From Chionoecetes opilio (Eukaryota; Arthropoda; Malacostraca; Decapoda; Majidae): a DNA stretch of 64,000 bases. A program made the position numbers and the translations under genes. The DNA lies in assembly GCA_016584305.1 (NCBI GenBank), contig JACEEZ010021706.1, positions 142,501 to 206,500 on the forward strand. The letters run 5' to 3'. The notes beneath the pieces were generated by a model that saw only the letters and a list, made by a program, of their open reading frames with translations, had not been told where the DNA came from and made no database searches. Of this stretch, positions 35,139 through 45,606 are shown one piece after another. Each line of letters starts with the position of its first letter. The first letter of the stretch is position 1.

Positions 35139-35362
35139 GAGTGTTCAAGAATGACGGGCCTTACTCAGCATACATCTCCACTGGCGGCGTGGAGGAGCTG
35201 TACGCCACCTCGCTGGGCACGCCGCTGCAGCTCGGGGCCAACGTGAACCTGGCCCGGGCCATGGAGGTGTTCCGGCACATGGCCAAGGCAGAGGAGGGGT
35301 TCCAGCACCTGCAGGTTCTGGCCGACCACTGGCAGGTGGTGGCCAACGTGGCCGTGCGGAAT
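35139..35362 (+). CDS. AOX: Aldehyde oxidase-like, exon 7 (FAD domain)
   Basis: It encodes GVFKNDGPYSAYISTGGVEE and continues through LQLGANVNLARAMEVF to VVANVAVRN, the first FAD subdomain in the form seen in insect aldehyde oxidases. It enters in phase 1 (GA completes a Gly codon) and leaves in phase 0 at AAT|GTAAGT. Its acceptor, ATGTTCCCCAG, lies immediately after a tail of the dispersed LINE repeat, so the polypyrimidine tract is partly transposon-derived. Confidence 0.93.
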
Positions 35363-35465
35363 GTAAGTCTTGGTGACCTGACCTGCCGGGCTGCAGTGCT
35401 TGTGTTTCTTTAGAGTTAGGTTTTATGGGGAATATAGTAATAATATGGGAAGCATTTAATGGAAG

Positions 35466-35880
35466 TACACTCAACCCTCGTTCTCCCGGACCTCCATTTC
35501 CCTGATATCGGATTTGCCGGTCAAAATCCAATGTCCGGGGATATGTCCGAGTTCCGGACATATGCCTGGTTCAGTCCGTAAATCGACAAAGTTGTCCGGC
35601 GGTCCGAGCCTCTCCTGTCGCACCCAGTCAGTGTCTGCGCCACCCACCAGGTGGCAGCATGCACAGCGGTCGTATTTGTTTATTTATTGCGTATGACGAA
35701 GTGCTAGACAAATTGTCGTAAAAGTCCGCGGCGGGGTAGTTGATATTGGCGGTTGCTGGACAGAGTAGGATAAACTTCCAGGGGTGGGTAATGGCCTCGG
35801 ACTGTTGTGATTCCCTGCCCTTTGAGGTTCCCGGACCAGTGCTCCCCCCTAATAGTCCGGGAAAACGAGGGTTTACTGTA
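35466..35880. mobile_element. Tigger/mariner-like MITE in intron 7
   Basis: Ends TACACTCAACCCTCGTTCTC and the complement of TACAGTAAACCCTCGTTTTC, about 415 bp apart, with CCGGAC motifs in both subterminal regions. TA at both ends would be the target duplication. No transposase. Confidence 0.7.
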
Positions 35881-35925
35881 TGGGAAATATGTAACATGTG
35901 TACCAAAATATGTTCTTTCCAACAG

Positions 35926-36144
35926 ACCGGTAGCTGGTGTGGCAATTTGATGTTGAAACACGCACATCAGGAGTTCCAGTCAGACATCTTCCTGACCCTG
36001 CTGGCTGCCGAGGCGGAGCTGACCATCGGCAGCGCTTCTAATGCCTCCACCACACACATGGACCTGGAACAATTCCTTAGAACGGACATGTCAAAGAAAG
36101 TCATCCTCTCTGTGACACTTCCACCGGCGTCACTCAATACAAAG
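35926..36144 (+). CDS. AOX: Aldehyde oxidase-like, exon 8 (FAD domain)
   Basis: Exactly 73 codons in phase 0/0. It begins TGSWCGNLMLKHAHQEFQSD, equivalent to the NTGTIAGNL and PSD loop that holds the FAD isoalloxazine and phosphates in the family. It continues with IFLTLLAAEAELTIG and ends ILSVTLPPASLNTK. The donor AAG|GTGAGG leads straight into a 3.4-kb purine-rich minisatellite. Confidence 0.94.
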
Positions 36145-36149
36145 GTGAG

Positions 36150-39100
36150 GCCAAGGAGGAGGGAGAGAGAGAAGGGCAGTGCAGGAATGGAGGGAGGGAG
36201 AGAAGGGCAGTGTAGGAATGGAGGGAGAGAGAAGGGCAGTGTAGGAGTGGAGGGAGAGAGAGAAGGGCAGTGTAGGAATGGAGGGAGGAGAGAGAAGGGC
36301 AGTGTAGGAATGGAGGGAGAGAGAGAGGGCAGTGTAGGAATGGAGGGAGAGAGAGAAGGGCAGTGTAGGAATGGAGGGAGAGAGAGAAGGGCAGTGTAGG
36401 AATGGAGGGAGGGAGAGAAGGGCAGTGTAGGAATGGAGGGAGGGAGAGAAGGGCAGTGTAGGAATGGAGGGAGGGAGAGAAGGGCAGTGTAGGAATGGAG
36501 GGAGAGAGAGAAGGGCAGTGTAGGAATGGAGGGAGAGAGAGAAGGGCAGTGTAGGAATGGAGGGAGAGAGAGAAGGGCAGTGTAGGAATGGAGGGAGGGA
36601 GAGAAGGGCAGTGTAGGAGTGGAGGGAGGGAGAAAAGGGCAGTGTAGGAATGGAGGGAGAGGGAGAAGGCAGTAAGGAATGGAGGGAGGGAGAGAAGGGC
36701 AGTGTAGGAGTGGAGGGAGAGAGAGAAGGGCAGTGTAGGAATGGAGGGAGAGAGAGAAGGGCAGTGTAGGAATGGAGGGAGAGAGAGAAGGGCAGTGTAG
36801 GAATGGAGGGAGAGAGAGAAGGGCAGTGTAGGAATGGAGGGAGGGAGAGAAGGGCAGTGTAGGAGTGGAGGGAGAGAGAGAAGGGCAGTGTAGGAATGGA
36901 GGGGGGGAAAGAGAAGGGCAGTGTAGGAATGGAGGGAGAGAGAGAAGGGCAGTGTAGGAATGGAGGGAGAGAGAGAAGGGCAGTGTAGGAATGGAGGGAG
37001 GGAGAGAAGGGCAGTGTAGGAGTGGAGGGAGAGAGAGAAGGGCAGTGTAGGAATGGAGGGAGAGAGAGAAGGGCAGTGTAGGAGTGGAGGGAGAGAGAGA
37101 AGGGCAGTGTAGGAATGGAGGGAGGGAGAGAAGGGCAGTGTAGGAATGGAGGGAGGGAGAGAAGGGCAGTGTAGGAGTGGAGGGAGAGAGAGAAGGGCAG
37201 TGTAGGAATGGAGGGAGGGAGAGAAGGGCAGTGTAGGAATGGAGGGGGGAGAGAGAAGGGCAGTGTAGGAATGGAGGGAGAGAGAGAAGGGCAGTGTAGG
37301 AATGGAGGGAGGGAGAGAAGGGCAGTGTAGGAATGGAGGGAGGAGAGAAGGGCAGTGTAGGAGTGGAGGGAGAGAGAGAAGGGCAGTGTAGGAATGGAGG
37401 GAGGGAGAGAAGGGCAGTGTAGGAATGGAGGGAGAGAGAGAAGGGCAGTGTAGGAATGGAGGGAGGGAGAGAAGGGCAGTGTAGGAGTGGAGGGAGAGAG
37501 AGAAGGGCAGTGTAGGAATGGAGGGAGAGAGAGAAGGGCAGTGTAGGAATGGAGGGAGGAGAGAAGGGCAGTGTAGGAGTGGAGGGAGAGAGAGAAGGGC
37601 AGTGTAGGAATGGAGGGAGGGAGAGAAGGGCAGTGTAGGAATGGAGGGAGAGAGAGAAGGGCAGTGTAGGAATGGAGGGAGAGAGAGAAGGGCAGTGTAG
37701 GAATGGAGGGAGGGAGAGAAGGGCAGTGTAGGAGTGGAGGGAGAGAGAGAAGGGCAGTGTAGGAATGGAGGGAGGGAGAGAAGGCAGTGTAGGAGTGGAG
37801 GGAGAGAGAGAAGGGCAGGGGTAGGAATGGAGGGGAGAGAGAAGGGCAGTGTAGGAGTGGAGGGAGAGAGAGAAGGGCAGTGTAGGAATGGAGGGAGAGA
37901 GAGAAGGGCAGTGTAGGAATGGAGGGGAGAGAGAGAAAGGGCAGTGTAGGAATGGAGGGAGGGAGAGAAGGGCAGTGTAGGAGTGGAGGGAGAGAGAGAA
38001 GGCAGTGTAGGAATGGAGGGAGAGAGAGAAGGGCAGTGTAGGAATGGAGGGAGAGAGAGAAGGGCAGTGTAGGAATGGAGGGAGAGAGAGAAGGGCAGTT
38101 GAGGAATGGAGGGAGGGAGAGAAGGGCAGTGTAGGAGTGGAGGGAGAGAGAGAAGGGCAGTGTAGGAATGGAGGGAGAGAGAGAAGGGCAGTGTAGGAAT
38201 GGAGGGAGAGAGAGAAAAGGGCAGTGTAGGAATGGAGGGAGAGAGAGAGAAGGGCAGTGTAGGAATGGAGGGGGAGAGAGAGAAGGGCAGTGTAGGAAGG
38301 ATGGAGGGAGAGAAGGGCAGTGTAGGAGTGGAGGGAGAGAGAGAAGGGCAGTGTAGGAATGGAGGGAGGGAGAGAAGGGCAGTGTAGGAATGGAGGGAGA
38401 GAGGAGAAGGGCAGTGTAGGAATGGAGGGAGAGAGAGAAGGGCAGTGTAGGAATGGAGGGAGGGAGAGAAGGGCAGTGTAGGAGTGGAGGGAGAGAGAGA
38501 AGGGCAGTGTAGGAATGGAGGGAGAGAGAGAAGGGCAGTGTAGGAATGGAGGGAGAGAGAGAAGGGCAGTGTAGGAATGGAGGAGAGAGAGAAGGGCAGT
38601 GTAGGAATGGAGGGAGAGAGAGAAGGGCAGGTGTAGGAATGGAGGGAGGGAGAGAAGGGCAGTGTAGGAGTGGAGGGAGAGAGAGAAGGGCAGTGTAGGA
38701 ATGGAGGGAGAGAGAGAAGGGCAGTGTAGGAATGGAGGGAGGGAGAGAAGGGCAGTGTAGGAGTGGAGGGAGAGAGAGAAGGGCAGTGTAGGAATGGAGG
38801 GAGGGAGAGAAGGGCAGTGTAGGAATGGAGGGAGAGAGAGAAGGGCAGTGTAGGAATGGAGGGAGAGAGAGAAGGGCAGTGTAGGAATGGAGGGAGGGAG
38901 AGAAGGGCAGTGTAGGAGTGGAGGGAGAGAGAGAAGGGCAGTGTAGGAATGGAGGGAGAGAGAGAAGGGCAGTGTAGGAATGGAGGGAGGGAGAGAAGGG
39001 CAGTGTAGGAATGGAGGGAGGGAGAGAAGGGCAGTGTAGGAGTGGAGGGAGGGAGAGAAGGGCAGTGTAGGAATGGAGGGAGAGGGAGAAGGGCAGTGTA

Positions 39101-39570
39101 GGATGGAGGGAGAGAGAGAAGGGCAGTGTAGGGAATGGAGGGAGGGAGAGAAGGGCAGTGTAGGAATGGAGGGAGAGAGAGAAGGGCAGTGTAGGAATGG
39201 AGGGAGAGAGAGAAGGGCAGTGTAGGAATGGAGGGAGGGAGAGAAGGGCAGTGTAGGAATGGAGGGAGAGAGAGAAGGGCAGTGTAGGAATGGAGGGAGA
39301 GAGAGAAGGGCAGTGTAGGAATGGAGGGAGAGAGAGAAGGGCAGTGTAGGAATGGAGGGAGGGAGAGAAGGCCAGTGTAGGAATGGAGGGGAGAGAGAGA
39401 AGGGCAGTGTAGGAATGGAGGGAGGGAGAGAAGGGCAGTGTAGGAATGGAGGGAGAGAGAGAAGGGCAGTGTAGGAATGGAGGGAGAGAGAGAAGGGCAG
39501 TGTAGGAATGGAGGGAGAGAGAGAAGGGCAGTGTAGGAATGGAGGGAGAGGGAGAGAGAGAGGAAGTAAT
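36150..39570 (+). repeat. 31-bp purine-rich minisatellite, about 110 copies, intron 8
   Basis: The unit is GGGCAGTGTAGGAATGGAGG followed by GAGAGAGAGAA. It starts just after the exon-8 donor and fills nearly all of the 3.5-kb intron. Variants GGAGTGG/GGAATGG and GAGGGAG/GAGAGAG recur in higher-order blocks. Because 31 is not a multiple of three, all three minus-strand frames stay open for over 1,100 codons. These are not genes. Confidence 0.97.
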
Positions 39571-39649
39571 GATGAATATAAAAAAATGCAGCAGAGGGAA
39601 ATATGCACCGTGCAGACAAAGAGGAATTTCATGCAGACTTCCTTCACAG

Positions 39650-39776
39650 CTGCGGACTTTCAAGATCACGCCGCGTGCCGTCAATGCGCACGCTTACGTC
39701 AACGCCTGCTTCAGAATGGAGGTGGACCCGGCGGATAACTTCAAGGTCACTCGCAAACCCTCCATCCTACTCGGAG
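39650..39776 (+). CDS. AOX: Aldehyde oxidase-like, exon 9 (FAD domain)
   Basis: It encodes LRTFKITPRAVNAHAYVNAC and ends KPSILLGG, the family segment usually read as YKVxPRxxNAHAYVNAxF. Acceptor CTTCACAG, donor GGAG|GTAACA, phases 0 in and 1 out. The following intron is only 229 nt and is almost wholly an antisense LINE fragment whose end provides the donor. Confidence 0.93.
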
Positions 39777-39975
39777 GTAACATAAGAACATCCCCAGCCA
39801 TGAATTTATCTAGCCTCCCTTTAAAGCTCTCTAATGACTTCACTAACTACCTGTCTACTGAGTTCATTCCAATCATTCACCACCCTATTTGTGAACCAGT
39901 TTTTCCCTATTTCTTTTTTAAATCTACTCTTTTCCAGCTTGAATCCGTTACTTCTCGTTAAAAGGGTTAATCCTG
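39777..39975 (-). mobile_element. Antisense LINE 3' fragment making up intron 9
   Basis: From the donor onward the intron reads GTAACATAAGAACATCCCC, then CATGAATTTATCTAGCCTCC, then TTCCAATCATTCACCACCCT. This is the reverse complement of the LINE end, also seen at 44865-45165. Little non-LINE sequence remains before the acceptor at 40,005. Confidence 0.85.
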
Positions 39976-40005
39976 GTTAATAGCCGTAAGAACTTTTCCC
40001 ACTAG

Positions 40006-40356
40006 GTATCGGCCCAAACTTCATCCACGCCACCGAGACCGAGAACTACCTGAAGGGGCGGAGGCTGGTGGATGAGGCGACTGTGGTGGAGGCGGCGGAG
40101 CGACTGGGGCGAGAAGTACAACCCGACAGCCACCCACAGGACGCCTCGCCAGCCTACCGCCGCACCCTCTCCCAGGCACTGCTGTACAAGGCTGTGGTGG
40201 GGTTCTTGGGTGACCGAGTGAAGGCCGAGCTAGCCAGCGCCGGGCCCAACATCCTGCGTCCTCTGTCCACCAGCCAGCAGGAGTTTGACATGGACAAGGA
40301 AGCCTGGCCTGTAGGAGAACCTGTGCCCAAGCTGGAGTCTGCCACCCAGATTTCAG
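40006..40356 (+). CDS. AOX: Aldehyde oxidase-like, exon 10 (end of FAD domain, linker to molybdenum domain)
   Basis: The largest coding exon, 351 nt. It starts GIGPNFIHATETENYLKGR, passes through YRRTLSQALLYKAVVGF and ends WPVGEPVPKLESATQISG, the conserved hinge (P(I/V)xKxxAxxQxxG) that opens the molybdenum-cofactor domain. Acceptor CCCACTAG, donor TCAG|GTGAGA, phase 1 on both sides. Confidence 0.94.
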
Positions 40357-40398
40357 GTGAGATATTCTTAGCAAACCAGGTGCACAGGTGGCTGTTAA

Positions 40399-40600
40399 CC
40401 CCTTGAGACCCAGAACGCTATCATTGTAATTTAGATAGCATTAGACGATTTCTTGTGAATATAAGCAATAATTTATAGATATGACCTGTTTAGTACCCTT
40501 GACCACTAACTAATTTGGTTTATTCAGTTAGGTTTCGTAATTTTATGGCTCCACAACAGACCATTTTTTATAGCAAAGGAAAGATCTGGGCGTGAAGGGG
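40399..40600 (+). mobile_element. piggyBac-type MITE, copy 2
   Basis: About 200 bp from CCCCTTGAGACCCAGAACGC to GGGCGTGAAGGGG. TTAA precedes it, and the right duplication is mutated to TTCA. A LINE tail fragment follows at 40722-40772, before exon 11. Confidence 0.78.
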
Positions 40601-40807
40601 TTCAAGGCAAGACTGCAGTACAAATGCAACAGTGCTTCTATATGTAGTAATACCTATTTGTTCTAAACTACAGCCAGATATTTGTCACTGATTCATATAT
40701 TACATACTGATTTCATAGATTACAGGAACTACCACGTGTAGGTCTCACGGCTTGTAGCTTTCTTATGTTCTGATATACTAATTTTGAAGTCAATATTGCC
40801 CATCCAG

Positions 40808-41013
40808 GTGAAGCAACATACCTTGATGACATCCCCTACCTGCCTAACGAGCTGCACGGGGCCCTCGTCCAGACCACTCACGCCAACGCCAAGATTGCCT
40901 CAGTGGACACCTCGGAGGCCCTCAGACTGAGCGGTGTGGTGACCTTTGTGACCACCGCCGACATTCCCGGACGCAACAGTTTTGTTGTCAATGCCGGGGC
41001 GTTTCCTGACCCT
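40808..41013 (+). CDS. AOX: Aldehyde oxidase-like, exon 11 (molybdenum domain start)
   Basis: It contains GEATYLDDIPYLPNELHGAL (family GEAxYxDDIP), then ANAKIASVDTSEAL and VTTADIPGRNSF. It enters in phase 1 and leaves in phase 0 at CCT|GTGAGT. Acceptor CCCATCCAG. Confidence 0.95.
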
Positions 41014-41044
41014 GTGAGTAGACCTGTGCAGCTCATGTTTTTTG

Positions 41045-41720
41045 TTATGTTTTTTACATCACAAAGGACTGGCCAAGGGCACAACAAAAAGAGGTAACAC
41101 AAAGCCTGCTTAGTTGCCAGTTCCTATAAAGAAGACAGTAAGAGAATAAAGAAAGGGGGGGGGGCCAATTTAGTTCGGGAGGTGTCTTGTTACTCTTCTC
41201 TTGAAAAGATTTAAGTCATAGGAAAGTGGAAAAATAGAAACAGGAAGAGAGTTCCAGAGTTTACCAGTGAAAGGGATGAAAGAGTAAAGATACTGATTAA
41301 CTCTTGCATTAGGAAGATGGACAGAATAGGGATGAGAATGAGTAGAAAGTCTTGTGCAGCGAGGCCGCGGAAGGGAGGGAGGGAGGCATGCAGTTAGCCA
41401 GTTCAGAAGAGCAGTGAGCATGAAAATAACGGTAGAAGATAGCAAGAGAAGCAACATTGCGGCGGTGATTTAAAGATTGAAGACAGTCTGTCAGAGGAGA
41501 GGAGTTGTTGAGACGAAAAGCTTTTGACTCAACCCTGTTTAGGAGAGCTGTATGAGTGGATCCTCCCCAAACATGTGAGACATACTCCATACATGGGCGG
41601 ATAAGGCCCCTGTAGAGAGCAAGCAATTGGGAGGGAGAAAAAAAAGGATGCAGACGCCACAGCACACCTAACTTCTTAGAAGCTGTTTTAGCAAGAGATG
41701 AGATGTGAGATTTCCAGTTT
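41045..41720 (-). mobile_element. Jockey-like LINE, 3' fragment on minus strand, intron 11
   Basis: The minus-strand reading gives LWRLHPFFSPSQLLALYRGL and CMEYVSHVWGGSTHTALLNR, ending GKLWNSLPVSIFPLSYDL. It is the same family as 21850-23185 and is 5'-truncated. Its 3' end lies 30 nt after the exon-11 donor. Confidence 0.85.
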
Positions 41721-41888
41721 CATGTGTGACTGTAGGACCAAAGAGCAGCGTTGTGTGTAGGCCTAGGCAAGCCTTTGTGTGGCCAGGCCTATCGTGTTGT
41801 CTTTCCATTGTCTGGTGTTGCTGTCAGGCTTGCTCCACTTGGCTGTTTAAAGAGGTTATTTTATTGATATCTTAGTATTTGTGGCTTT

Positions 41889-42800
41889 TTTAAAGTAGTC
41901 GTCCAGACCATTTCATCATTCCTGATTTAATGCAGTCAAAATATAGCCATGATAGAGTATATCAACAATATGTTGTCACATTTTGCATCCAGTCACCCGC
42001 TTTTAAAGGATCCGCATTCAAAATCTGTAAATTCCCCGTGCTCTCAAAACACAACTGTTTATCAGCAGACGACGCACCATGGGTCGGCGACACCACAATA
42101 GGGAGCCTCCCAGCACCGCCTGATACATATGCGCGGAGACTCTGAGAAAAATGTAGTACTTGGGGAATTTTGGGTGTTTCTGATATATTTTTTGTGCGAT
42201 GTGGCATGTACTTGCATCCTGTGTGGGGGCTGTGCCTTTACCGAGAGCTTAGCACCCATTTGCAAACTGTGGGGCGACGATATATGTGTGCAGATGTGTG
42301 CAGCGGCGGCAAGCGGCGGGGAGCGGCGGGTAGTAGCAAGGCCACCGAGATGAGAGGGCTGCAGTACCCTAGCTACTACCAGCCGCTCCCCGTCGCTCCA
42401 AGGGTCTGCACACATATATCGTCGCCGTGTTGGTTGTGAATGGGTGCTAAGCTCTCGGGAATGGCACGGCTTTCTTGCCGTGCCCATGCAGGATGCAAGT
42501 ATGTGCCGTGTCGCACAAAAAATATACCAGAAGCACCCAAAATTCCCCAAGTACTACATTTTTCTCAGAGTCTCCGCGCATATGTATCAGGCGGTGCTGG
42601 GAGGCTCCCTGTTGTGTCGTCGCCAGCAAGTTTCACGCCACGGCTGGAATGTGGCTGTTGTTTTTCCCGCGCTTTTTACAAAAGTCATGTTTTTAGGGAA
42701 ATAAGGCGTGAAAATGAATAATTTTTTGTGGATTAGGTATTTTGAATGAACATTCAACATAATTATGCAAAGAAAAAATGGGTCTGGACGATTACTTTAA
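41889..42800. mobile_element. Long fold-back TIR element, about 0.9 kb, intron 11
   Basis: The ends are TTAAAGTAGTCGTCCAGACC and its complement GGTCTGGACGATTACTTTAA. Most of the interior is also inverted: GCGGAGACTCTGAGAAAAAT (about 42,135) returns as ATTTTTCTCAGAGTCTCCGC (about 42,558), with the centre near 42,345. It sits inside the first unit of the 40-bp minisatellite. Confidence 0.85.
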
Positions 42801-43330
42801 GGTTATTTTATTGATATTAGTTATTTCTGGCTTTTTTAAGGTTATTTTATTGATATCTTAGTATTTGTGGCTTTTTTAAGATTATTTTATTGATATTAGT
42901 TATTTCTGGCTTTTTTAAGGTTATTTTATTGATATCTTAGTATTTGTGGCTTTTTTAAGATTATTTTATTTGATATCTTAGTATTTGTGGCTTTTTTAAG
43001 GTTATTTTATTGATATTAGTTATTTATGGCTTTTTTAAGGTTATTTTATTGATATCTTAGTATTTCTGGCTTTTTAAAGGTAATTTTATTTGATATCTTA
43101 TTTTTCCTGGCTTTTTTAAGGTTATTTTATTGATATCTTAGTATTTCTGGCTTTTTTAAGGTTATTTTATTGATATCTTACTATTTCTGGCTTTTTTAAG
43201 GTTATTTTATTGATATCTTAGTATTTCTGGCTTTTTAAAGAGGTAATTTTATTTGATATCTTATTTTTCCTGGCTTTTTTAAGGTTATTTTATTGATATC
43301 TTAGTATTTCTGGCTTTTTTAAGAGGTTAA
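42800..43330 (+). repeat. 40-bp minisatellite upstream of exon 12
   Basis: About 13 copies of GGTTATTTTATTGATATCTT followed by AGTATTTCTGGCTTTTTTAA, with some half-units. One further unit lies left of the fold-back element at about 41,853. Reverse-orientation copies lie in intron 14. Confidence 0.95.
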
Positions 43331-43398
43331 TTTTATTGTTTATTTATTAATCTGTTTATCTATTTTATTTGTTATTCATCACTGCCTCTCTGTCTCAG

Positions 43399-43627
43399 GT
43401 GTTTGTGGAGGAGCGATCTAAGTACGCGGGCCAGCCTGTGGGTCTGATAGTGGCCCGGGACAGAGACACGGCCATGCGTGCGGCCCGCCTGGTGGTGGTG
43501 GCCTACAAGGACGTCAAGAAGCCCGTCCTCACCATAAAGGAGGCGCTGGCGGTGGGAGGTCGGCATGAAGTGGCCACCGACTTTGTCAGCGGCAAGAAAG
43601 AGGCATCAGTTCTTGGAGACCCTGCAG
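43399..43627 (+). CDS. AOX: Aldehyde oxidase-like, exon 12 (molybdenum domain)
   Basis: It contains VFVEERSKYAGQPVGLIVAR, the family motif (V)xYxGQxVGLIVA, followed by VVVAYKDVKKPVLTIKEAL. Acceptor CTGTCTCAG, donor GCAG|GTATAG, phases 0 in and 1 out. The 36 nt across the intron/exon boundary (43376-43411) recur exactly, inverted, in intron 14 at 46101-46136. Confidence 0.95.
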
Positions 43628-43661
43628 GTATAGCTCATTGTGTGTTTGTACCCTAAATCAA

Positions 43662-44074
43662 TGTAGATAGATAGATAGATAGGTCGGTCGGTCGGTCGGT
43701 GGGTCGATAGATTGATAGATAGATAGATAGGTCGGTCGGTCGATAGATAGATTGATAGGTCGGTCGGTCGATAGATTGATAGATAGATAGATAGGTCGGT
43801 CGGTCGATAGATTGATAGATAGATAGATAGATAGGTCGGTCGGTCGGTTGGTCGGTAGATAGATAGATAGATTGATAGATAGATTGATAGGTCGGTCGGT
43901 CGATAGATTGATAGATAGATAGATAGGTCGGTCGGTCGGTTGGTCGGTAGATAGATAGATAGATTGATAGATAGATTGATAGGTCGGTCGGTCGATAGAT
44001 TGATAGATAGATAGATAGGTCGGTCGGTCGGTGGGTCGGTAGATAGATAGATAGATTGATTGATTGATTGATTG

Positions 44075-44131
<57 letters not shown>

Positions 44132-44546
44132 AGATAGATAGATAGATAGATAGATCGAGTCGGTCGGTCGGTCGGTCGGTCGTCGGTCGGTCGTCGGTCG
44201 GTGGTCGGTGGTCGGTCGGTCGGTCGGTCGGTCGGTGTCGGTCGGTCGGTCGGTCGGTCGGTCGGTCGGTCGGTCGGTCGGTCGGTCGGTCGGTCGGTCG
44301 GTCGGTGGTCGGTCGGTCGGTCGGTCGGTCGGTCGGTCGGTCGGTCGTCGGTCGGTCGGTCGGTCGGTCGGTCGGTCGGTCGGTCGGTCGGTCGGTCGGT
44401 CGGTCGGTCGGTCGGTCGGTCGGTCGGTCGGTCGGTCGGTCGGTCGGTCGGTCGGTCGGTCGGTCGGTCGGTCGGTCGGTCGGTCGGTCGGTCGGTCGGT
44501 CGGTCGGTCGGTCGGTCGGTCGGTCGGTCGGTCGGTCGGTCGGTCG
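43662..44546. repeat. Tetranucleotide array (GATA)n/(GATT)n/(GGTC)n, intron 12
   Basis: Alternating blocks of ATAG, GATT and GGTC repeats are followed by about 390 bp of nearly pure GGTC. The long frame reading PTDRPTDR on the minus strand is a by-product of the repeat. Confidence 0.97.
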
Positions 44547-44674
44547 ATTTGATAACTCCTGAAAAAATAAAAAGAAAATGTAATCAAATATATTTTGAAT
44601 TCTAAACAGATTATTTGAGATTTCGCTTCCAAAATGCCTTGTGTGTGAATGATGAGTTTGTCCCGCCTGGCCAG

Positions 44675-44864
44675 GTCAGCTAGCGGCGGCCCCGCACCGC
44701 CTGGCCGGGGAGCAGCACCAGGGCTCCCAGTACCACCTCAACATGGAGCCCCACGCCGCCCGGGTGGTGCCCATAGAGGACGGCTACGATGTGTTCAGCA
44801 CCTCACAGTGGCCCACCGAGACCCAGGCCACCGCAGCCATGGTGCTCGGCGTGCCCGCCAACAG
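44675..44864 (+). CDS. AOX: Aldehyde oxidase-like, exon 13 (substrate pocket)
   Basis: It contains GEQHQGSQYHLNMEP, YDVFSTSQWPTETQATAAM and VPANR. In bovine xanthine dehydrogenase the purine-orienting Glu802 lies in GGQEHFYLE; the aligned residue here appears to be Tyr, which argues for aldehyde oxidase specificity. Acceptor CTGGCCAG, donor ACAG|GTAAGA. The donor's intronic side, GTAAGAACATAA, is the antisense end of a dispersed LINE tail. Confidence 0.94.
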
Positions 44865-45165
44865 GTAAGAACATAAAAACATAAGAAAATAAGGAAGCTA
44901 CAAGAGGCTCTGAGACCTACAAGAGGTAGTTCCTGTTACTCAACACTACCTACATCCACCCTTCATCCCCATCCATGAATTTATATAGCCTCCTTTTAAA
45001 GCTCTCTAATGACTCCGCACTAAATACCTGTCCACCGAGTCCATTCCAATCATTCACCACCCTATTTGTGGACCAGTTTCTCCCTATTTCCTTTTTAAAT
45101 CTATGCTTTTCCAGCCTTAATCTCTTTCTCTTTCTGTTTAACATCAGTTTTTCCCATTATATTTT
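44865..45165 (-). mobile_element. Antisense LINE 3' fragment providing the exon-13 donor
   Basis: It begins at the splice donor with GTAAGAACATAAAAACATAA and continues AAATAAGGAAGCTACAAGAG. The minus-strand reading is NRVVNDWNGLGGQVFSAES then LESFKRRLYKFMDGDE, the C-terminal end of a LINE protein. Confidence 0.85.
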
Positions 45166-45289
45166 ATGAGGTCAGGCGGCCGATGGTACGCTTCCAACAA
45201 GTAATGACACTGTGGATGGCATACTCTTACTTGCGATGGCTTGAGTTTGTGCATAGTTGAATCTGTGTCTCTGCCGACTTTATTGTGTC

Positions 45290-45573
45290 TATATAGATCT
45301 GCGCGTGGCCTCGGTGCCCATCTCCGTGGCATTAGCCTTTGAGCCTGTGGTGGGTGAGGACCCGTTACCCCGGGACACAGGGCTAGTGTGACACCCGGGT
45401 TACCACAGTTACTCCCCAGGTTTCCCCAGGTACCCATTTATCAACCCCGAAAGAGAGGATGAACAGCTGGGTTGGCTGGCCGCCGACTTGCCATGGCCCG
45501 GATTCGAACCAGGGCCCGCAGATTTGTAGCCAGGCACTCTAGCCACTGCACCACGGAGACGGCTTACCCATAT
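45290..45573 (-). mobile_element. tRNA-derived SINE family 1, reverse copy
   Basis: The complement of the SINE at 8172-8470. The B-box complement GGATTCGAACC lies at 45,499-45,510 and the tRNA head ends CACTGCACCACGGAGACGG. Confidence 0.8.
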
Positions 45574-45606
45574 TGATATAGTTTAATGGATTGATCCCCA
45601 TCTTAA

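Noticed and set aside
35967..39684. Minus-strand open frames of 1,160-1,226 codons (LSLPPFLHCPS repeats)
   Set aside because: They are created by the 31-bp minisatellite, which lacks stops in all three minus-strand frames. Composition is purely repetitive and the region is intron 8 of a well-supported gene.
43658..44632. 324-codon PTDR-repeat protein on the minus strand
   Set aside because: It is translation of the (GGTC)n/(GATA)n tetranucleotide array.
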